A DNA stretch of 64,000 nt from Billgrantia tianxiuensis (GTDB taxonomy: Bacteria > Pseudomonadota > Gammaproteobacteria > Pseudomonadales > Halomonadaceae): assembly GCF_009834345.1 (NCBI RefSeq), contig NZ_CP035042.1:1488001-1552000 (forward strand), written 5' to 3'. The notes under the pieces were generated by a model. That model ran no database searches, was not told the origin of the DNA, and saw only the letters and a program-made list of their open reading frames with translations. The position numbers were made by a program, and so were the translations under genes. Below are positions 59,419 through 64,000 of this stretch, piece after piece (the stretch's first letter is position 1; each line of letters starts with the position of its first letter).

Positions 59419-60157
59419 GCGGAGGCGGGTGCGGGTGCTGATCGTCGATGATGAACCCCAGATTCGTCGTTTCCTGCGTATCAGTCTGCTGTCGCAGGGG
59501 TTTGCCGTGAGCGAAGCCGCCAGTGGCAGGGAAGGGATCGAACTCGTCGCCTCCCAGATGCCCGACCTGGTGTTGCTGGACCTGGGGCTGCCGGACATGG
59601 ATGGTCAGCATGTGCTTGACGAGGTGCGCGCGTTGAGTCAGGTACCGGTGATCGTGGTCTCGGTCCGTGAGCAGGAGACAGAGAAGGTGCGTGCATTGGA
59701 TTCGGGCGCTAACGATTACGTCACCAAGCCCTTCGGTATCCAGGAGCTGCTGGCACGAATTCGCTCGTTATTGCGGCGCCAGAGTGCAGCAGACCTGGCC
59801 CGGGAGCTGTTGCATTTTCGGCGTGCCGGGCTCGAGATCGATCTGACAACGAGGCGTGTGGTACTGGAGCATGACGAAGTGCATCTCACCCCCAAGGAGT
59901 ACGCCGTGCTTGAGCGCCTGTGCCGACATGCCGGCCGGGTCGTGACCCAGACCCAGTTGCTGCGTGAAATCTGGGGACCGACTCATGTCGAGGATACTCA
60001 CTACCTGCGTATCGTCGTCAGCCGGCTCAGGCAGAAGCTGGGAGACGACACTCAATCGCCCTACCTGTTACAGACCGAAGCCGGCGTAGGTTACCGCTTG
60101 CTGGTCGAGCCCGATGACGCTGTTGATCCGGGGGGCAAGGCGGAGAGTCCTTCATGA
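59411..60157 (+). CDS. kdpE: KdpE-like response regulator
   Basis: A 248-residue OmpR-family regulator. Receiver: VLIVDDEPQIRRFL, phospho-acceptor Asp57 in LLDLGLPD, Lys106 in DYVTKPFG. Winged-helix output: HLTPKEYAVLERLCRHAGRV, THYLRIVVSRLRQKLG and ETGVGYRLL-like EAGVGYRLL. The GTG at 59411 overlaps the kinase stop by eight bases and was chosen over the upstream extension. It probably regulates trkH and its own operon in response to low K+ or osmotic stress. Confidence 0.94.
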   Translation: MTERRRVRVLIVDDEPQIRRFLRISLLSQGFAVSEAASGREGIELVASQMPDLVLLDLGLPDMDGQHVLDEVRALSQVPVIVVSVREQETEKVRALDSGANDYVTKPFGIQELLARIRSLLRRQSAADLARELLHFRRAGLEIDLTTRRVVLEHDEVHLTPKEYAVLERLCRHAGRVVTQTQLLREIWGPTHVEDTHYLRIVVSRLRQKLGDDTQSPYLLQTEAGVGYRLLVEPDDAVDPGGKAESPS

Positions 60158-60200
60158 TGACCCTCCTTCCCATTGCCGCCTGGGGTTGGGGCATCACCAA

Positions 60201-60643
60201 TCACAGCGTCATGAACGGCATGGGCTCCTGGTCGGTGAACTGGTAGACATCCCAGTCGCCACGCTTCGGCCCGGCATCCCGGGGGTGCCGATGGGCATGC
60301 CGGCCAGGCCGATGCCACCGATCCTGGGCCGTTCCTCGAACAGCCGCTGTACGGCCTCGAAGGGGACGTGACCCTCGATGGCATAACCTCCCATCAGCGT
60401 GGTGTGGCAGGAGCCCAGGCCATAGGGCAGGCCGACCTGCTGCTTGATCTTGCCAACCTCCACGTCGTCGACGATATGCACCGTCACGCCCAGTTCCTCG
60501 AGCTGGCGGGCGTATTCATCGCAGCAGCCGCACTGCGGGTTCTTGTACAGGGTGGCTTCATCGGGCAGGGCGGCATGAACGGCACTGGCGGTGCCCAGCA
60601 GCAGGCTGGCGGTAAGCAGCAGGGAAGAGGTGCGTCGGTTCAT
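60201..60643 (-). CDS. DUF411 copper-operon protein (frameshifted here)
   Basis: A periplasmic DUF411 protein with a signal peptide (SSLLLTASLLLGTASAVHA) and the cysteine cluster NPQCGCCDEYARQLE (Cys38, 40, 41), plus LPYGLGSCHTTLMGGYAIEG and GHVPFEAVQRLF. The frame breaks at GG 60268-60269; one added base gives GMPGPKRGDWDVYQFTDQEP and the natural end PFMTL. The repaired protein is 147 residues. DUF411 proteins are linked to copper/silver resistance. Its start overlaps the stop of the 50-residue membrane protein by four bases. Confidence 0.9.
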
Positions 60644-60792
60644 GGGCGTGCTCCGGTAGAGGGCTTGGTCGAGGTGAAGAGATACTTGAGCAGGGCGGCG
60701 ATGCCGAGGCCCAGCAGGGCTAGTACGGCCAGGGGCACCAGCCAGCCCAGCCAGCTCATGTGGCCCATCAGGGCCAGACAGTCGGTCATCAT
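60640..60792 (-). CDS. 50-residue membrane protein in copper operon
   Basis: A 50-residue protein: a short N-terminal part (MMTDCLALMGHMSW) and one hydrophobic helix (LGWLVPLAVLALLGLGIAAL) with a basic end (LLKYLFTSTKPS). AGGAG lies eight bases upstream of the ATG, and its stop overlaps the DUF411 start (ATGA), so it is clearly part of the operon. The two Met and one Cys could bind copper. I know of no characterised family; similar small peptides occur in copper clusters of related bacteria only as inference. Confidence 0.75.
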   Translation of the reverse strand: MMTDCLALMGHMSWLGWLVPLAVLALLGLGIAALLKYLFTSTKPSTGARP

Positions 60793-60822
60793 GGCGATAA
60801 CTCCTGTGTGGTCAAGGGGACG

Positions 60823-61080
60823 TCACTCGTCGCGGTGATGATGGCCGTGGCGGTGCATCAGTAAATGCAGGCTCAGGCACAGCAGCATGGGCAGCAGCAG
60901 CCAGGCGCTGCCGGCGGTTTGCCCGCGCCACATGACCAGGACGAAGGCGCCGCCCATCAGGATCAGGCAGAGCGGCATCATCCAGGCATGCCAGCCACCT
61001 GCAGACGAGCCGCGGGTTTCATCGGTCGAGCCATGGTCCTCGTGGGATTCCTGCGGCCGGGGGTCGGGAAGGGCATTCAT
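60823..61080 (-). CDS. DUF2933-like small membrane protein
   Basis: An 85-residue protein with two hydrophobic segments (WMMPLCLILMGGAFVLVMW; SAWLLLPMLLCLSLHLLM) and a histidine-rich end (MHRHGHHHRDE), the pattern of DUF2933 proteins found in copper-resistance clusters. The start overlaps the copA stop by four bases. The His-rich C-terminus may bind metal. Confidence 0.82.
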   Translation of the reverse strand: MNALPDPRPQESHEDHGSTDETRGSSAGGWHAWMMPLCLILMGGAFVLVMWRGQTAGSAWLLLPMLLCLSLHLLMHRHGHHHRDE

Positions 61081-63356
61081 GAGTCTTCTCCTCGCGGTTG
61101 TAGGCGAGCATAGCGGCGCTTGAGCAGCAGCGAATTGCCGATGACCGACAGCGAGCTGGCAGTCATGGCGATGACGCCGATCATGGGGTGGAGCAGGCCT
61201 GCGGCGGCCATGGGAATCGCGGCCACGTTGTAGCCGCTGGCCCACAGCAGGTTCTGTACGATCTTGCCGAAGGTGGCGCGGGAGAGGTGCATGGCCTCCA
61301 CCACGCCGGTGAGTTCGCCGCGCACCAGGGTGACGTCGGCAGCCTCGATGGCGACATCGGCACCGGCGCCGATGGCGATGCCGACATTGGCCTGCTTGAG
61401 GGCCGCCGCGTCATTGATACCATCGCCCACCATGGCCACGTGGTTGCCATGCCTCTCCTGCAGCTTGCGAATGGCATCGACCTTGCCTTCCGGCAGCACG
61501 CCGGCCTGGACCTCGTCGATTCCGACCTCCTCGGCTACGGCGCGTGCAGCGCGTTCATTGTCGCCGGTGATCATCACCACGTGCAGGCCGAGCGCGTGCA
61601 TGCCGCGAATGGCTTCGATCGACTCCTCCTTGAGGGTGTCAGCCACCGCCACGATGCCCATGGCCTGGCCATCGGCGGCGACGATGACGGCGGTTCGCCC
61701 CTTGCCTTCGAGGACCCGTAGGGTCTCATCCAGCGCCTCCAGCCCCTGGGTGCCTGCTTCCTCGAGCAGCATGCGATTGCCGATCAGTACGTGCCTCTCA
61801 TCGACCTTGCCGGAAACGCCCCGGGCACCGGTGGAGCGAAACTCGCTCACCTCGCCGGGCTTCACGCCGCGCTCCGAGGCACCATCGACGATGGCCCGGG
61901 CGATGGGGTGCTCCGAGGCGTTCTCGACGCTGGCGGCCAGCGTGAGCAGCTCGTTCTCATTGATGCCCTCGGCGGCGACCACCTCGGTCAGCTTCGGCTC
62001 GCCGCGGGTGATGGTGCCGGTCTTGTCGAGCACCATGACCTTGATGTCCTTGAAGGTCTGGATCGCCTCGCCGGAGCGGATCAGGATGCCGCGCTCGGCG
62101 CCGATGCCGGAGCCGACCATCAAGGCGGTTGGCGTGGCGAGCCCGAGTGCACAGGGGCAGGCGATAACCAGCACGGCAATGGCCGCGATCAGTGCTAGCA
62201 CCGGTGTACTGGCCTGCGGGTTGACCCAAGGCAGGAAGTTCGCGCCCCAGTCGAGGATCGGGCGCAAGGCGTCGGGAAACAGCAGCCAGGCCACCAGGCT
62301 GGCCAGCGAGATCAATAGCACCGCCGGCACGAAGCGCCCGGTCATGCGATCGGCGAACTCCTGGATCGGCACCCGCGAGCCCTGGGCCTGATCGATCAGG
62401 CGTACTACCTGGGACAGGAAGGTATCGCCGCCGACCCGCGTGGCCTTGACACGCAGCCGCCCCTCCTTGTTGATGGTGGCACCGATGACGCTGTCGCCGG
62501 GGCCCTTGTAGACCGGTATCGATTCCCCGGTGGCGATGGATTCGTCGAGATGACTCTCGCCATCGACCACTTCGCCGTCGGTGGGGATCTTGTCGCCGGG
62601 GCGCACGATCATGATGTCGCCCGGCTCGAGTTCCTTCACCGGCACCTCCACCTCTTCTCCATCGCGCTCGACCCGGGCCGTCTTGGCGCCGAGGGTCAGC
62701 AGGCGGCGAATGGCCTGGGAGGCGCGGCCCTTGGCCAGTGCCTCGAGATAGCGACCCAGCAGATGAAACGTCATGATGGTGGCGGCCATCTCGATGAACG
62801 AGGTCATCGGGTAGACGAAGCCGATCAGGCCGATCAGGTAGGGGGGCAGGCTACCCATGGAGATCAGCACGTCCATGTTGAAGGTGCCGTTCTTCAGCGA
62901 GCGCCAGCTCGACCGATGGGTGGCCGCACCACCATGCAGAAACACCACCGGGAAGGCGAGCAGGGCGACGATGGCCAGGTAACCGGGAATCGGTTGCCAG
63001 AACATGTGCGGCATCATCAGGATCATGATCAGCGTGGTGGGTACGCCGGCGATCCACAACCGCTTGCGCGCCTGGCGCAGGTAGCCTTCCTCGATGGCGG
63101 CATCGGCCTCGCCATCCGCTTCGGTATCGCTGCTGACCGAGGCGACGTCGTAGCCGGCGCCCTCTACTGCCTGCTTCAATACGTCGGCATCGGGGCCGCC
63201 CTGCTCGACACCGATGCTGACCCGGTGGCTGGCGATGTTGGTTTGAATCTCCGCCACGCCGCCGAGGCGCTGGAGCGTCGTGCGTACGATGCCGGCACAG
63301 TGGTCGCTGCCCATGCCGGGCACTGTCAGGGTGATCCGTTTCGTCGTCGTAGTCAT
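61077..63356 (-). CDS. copA: Copper-translocating P-type ATPase
   Basis: A 759-residue P1B-ATPase for Cu+ export. Seen: an N-terminal HMA domain with the degenerate motif VPGMGSDHCAGIV (the first Cys of CxxC is Ser), the actuator segment TGESIPVYKG, the membrane CPC motif IACPCALGLATP, the phosphorylation site VLDKTGTITRG, HPIARAIVDG in the nucleotide domain and VGDGINDAAALKQANVG. The last helices carry YNVAAIP and MTASSLSVIGN, typical of Cu+ selectivity. It follows the Met-rich protein by 73 bases. Confidence 0.95.
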   Translation of the reverse strand: MTTTTKRITLTVPGMGSDHCAGIVRTTLQRLGGVAEIQTNIASHRVSIGVEQGGPDADVLKQAVEGAGYDVASVSSDTEADGEADAAIEEGYLRQARKRLWIAGVPTTLIMILMMPHMFWQPIPGYLAIVALLAFPVVFLHGGAATHRSSWRSLKNGTFNMDVLISMGSLPPYLIGLIGFVYPMTSFIEMAATIMTFHLLGRYLEALAKGRASQAIRRLLTLGAKTARVERDGEEVEVPVKELEPGDIMIVRPGDKIPTDGEVVDGESHLDESIATGESIPVYKGPGDSVIGATINKEGRLRVKATRVGGDTFLSQVVRLIDQAQGSRVPIQEFADRMTGRFVPAVLLISLASLVAWLLFPDALRPILDWGANFLPWVNPQASTPVLALIAAIAVLVIACPCALGLATPTALMVGSGIGAERGILIRSGEAIQTFKDIKVMVLDKTGTITRGEPKLTEVVAAEGINENELLTLAASVENASEHPIARAIVDGASERGVKPGEVSEFRSTGARGVSGKVDERHVLIGNRMLLEEAGTQGLEALDETLRVLEGKGRTAVIVAADGQAMGIVAVADTLKEESIEAIRGMHALGLHVVMITGDNERAARAVAEEVGIDEVQAGVLPEGKVDAIRKLQERHGNHVAMVGDGINDAAALKQANVGIAIGAGADVAIEAADVTLVRGELTGVVEAMHLSRATFGKIVQNLLWASGYNVAAIPMAAAGLLHPMIGVIAMTASSLSVIGNSLLLKRRYARLQPRGEDS

Positions 63357-63429
63357 CGCATGCTCCCTCGCGCTGCGTTCCTCGGACGGCCGTGGGCGAC
63401 CGCCCGATTCCAGGCTGCTTTATCGACGA

Positions 63430-64000
63430 TCAGTGGTGGGCCGCGTGGTCATCCGGTTCGACGGCTTCCGGTGCGGCCTGCTGCTGCCATTGCTCGCGCT
63501 GCTCATCGGTGAGCAGGTCATGCATGGCGTTACGCATGCGCACCATCTCCGCCATCATTTCACCGTGGAGTTCCGCCATCTGGGCATGAATGGCCTGGAC
63601 CTCTTCGGGATCGGGACGCTCGGCATGCATGGCAGCCATCAGGTCGTCGCGCAGGTTCATCAACTGCCCCATGCGTTCGAACTGCGCGGGGCGGTACTCC
63701 TGCATCAGCTCGCGCATCTCACTGCGTTGCTCGGCATCCAGCATAGGCATCGTGGTTTTCTCGCCGCCCATCATCGGGCAAGGCATCATGTCGCCGCCCA
63801 TCATGCCGGGCCCCATGCCGCCGCCCATCATGCCGGGCCCCATGCCGCCGCCCATCATGCCGGGCCCCATGCCACCGCCCATCATGCCGGAGCCCATGCC
63901 ACCGCTCATCATGCCGGGCCCCATGCCACCGCTCATCATGCCGGGGCCCATGCCACCGCTCATCATGCTGGGGCCCATGCCACCGCTCATCATGCCGGAG
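63430..64000 (-). CDS. Met-rich repeat periplasmic protein (partial; runs off the window)
   Basis: The C-terminal ~120 residues resemble the Spy/CpxP/ZraP (LTxxQ-type) stress chaperone class: MLDAEQRSEMRELMQEYRP, AMHAERPDPEEVQAIHAQMA and LLTDEQREQWQQQ. The N-terminal part consists of perfect or near-perfect nine-residue repeats such as MMGGGMGPG and MMSGGMGPG, very rich in Met, as in copper-binding proteins. The start is beyond the window end. It is upstream of copA in the same direction and likely a copper-binding periplasmic protein. Confidence 0.85.
   Translation of the reverse strand, partial: SGMMSGGMGPSMMSGGMGPGMMSGGMGPGMMSGGMGSGMMGGGMGPGMMGGGMGPGMMGGGMGPGMMGGDMMPCPMMGGEKTTMPMLDAEQRSEMRELMQEYRPAQFERMGQLMNLRDDLMAAMHAERPDPEEVQAIHAQMAELHGEMMAEMVRMRNAMHDLLTDEQREQWQQQAAPEAVEPDDHAAHH
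63795..64000. repeat. 27-bp tandem repeat in Met-rich gene
   Basis: At least seven contiguous copies of a 27-base unit encoding nine residues (MMxGGMGPG). Copies near 63,800-63,880 differ slightly (GGG versus SGG in the protein). The array continues past the window end. In-frame length means copy number could change without breaking the gene. Confidence 0.9.

Noticed and set aside
63795..64000. Possible CRISPR-like repeat array
   Set aside because: The 27-bp units are directly contiguous without spacers and lie in a coding frame.

Overview
The window reads as chromosomal DNA of a GC-rich gammaproteobacterium, most likely a halophile of the Halomonas group. This is inferred from codon use, protein style and gene content (polyamine-type ABC transporter, acetate kinase/phosphotransacetylase, arginine deiminase genes, Trk-type potassium uptake, TPP-controlled tenA-thiC). 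No rRNA, tRNA, insertion sequence, prophage or CRISPR array was seen.

Layout. 0-7.1 kb: endonuclease V, DUF1415, aldo/keto reductase, an OsmC-like protein, a class I glutaminase/amidoligase pair and a large MscS-type channel. 7.2-10.4 kb: a ThuA / Gfo-Idh / LacI module with two tandem copies of a LacI-type operator. 10.5-14.9 kb: an unknown membrane protein, a CBS-BON protein, a class V aminotransferase and a methyltransferase. 15.1-20.8 kb: a polyamine-type ABC importer followed by an FAD-dependent amine oxidase. 20.8-24.2 kb: ackA-pta. 24.3-31 kb: DMT exporter, outer-membrane protein, GGDEF-EAL protein beside an orphan solute-binding protein, and a stand-alone DUF1887-type CARF protein whose nuclease residues look lost. 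31-33.9 kb: TPP riboswitch-tenA-thiC. 33.9-39.8 kb: a 1,124-residue AsmA-like protein with six regular internal repeats, a lipid A-type acyltransferase and small genes. 40-45.4 kb: YfcC-type antiporter, arcA, arcC (no arcB) and an MFS transporter. 45.5-50.8 kb: an acyl-CoA dehydrogenase / ligase / hydroxyacyl-CoA dehydrogenase / crotonase cluster. 50.9-55.6 kb: CapA-like protein, exported unknown, DMT exporter, Rieske-type protein, DUF5666 and MOSC proteins. 55.9-60.2 kb: trkH with a short KdpD-like kinase and KdpE, without kdpABC. 60.2-64 kb: a copper operon (Met-rich repeat protein, CopA, DUF2933, a 50-residue membrane protein, DUF411).

A dominating technical feature is that 15 otherwise intact genes are broken by 17 single-base losses. 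Nearly all lie in short runs of G or C, and adding one base restores a complete, family-typical protein each time. I treat these as probable sequencing errors rather than pseudogenes, and give each gene its full extent with the suspected position.
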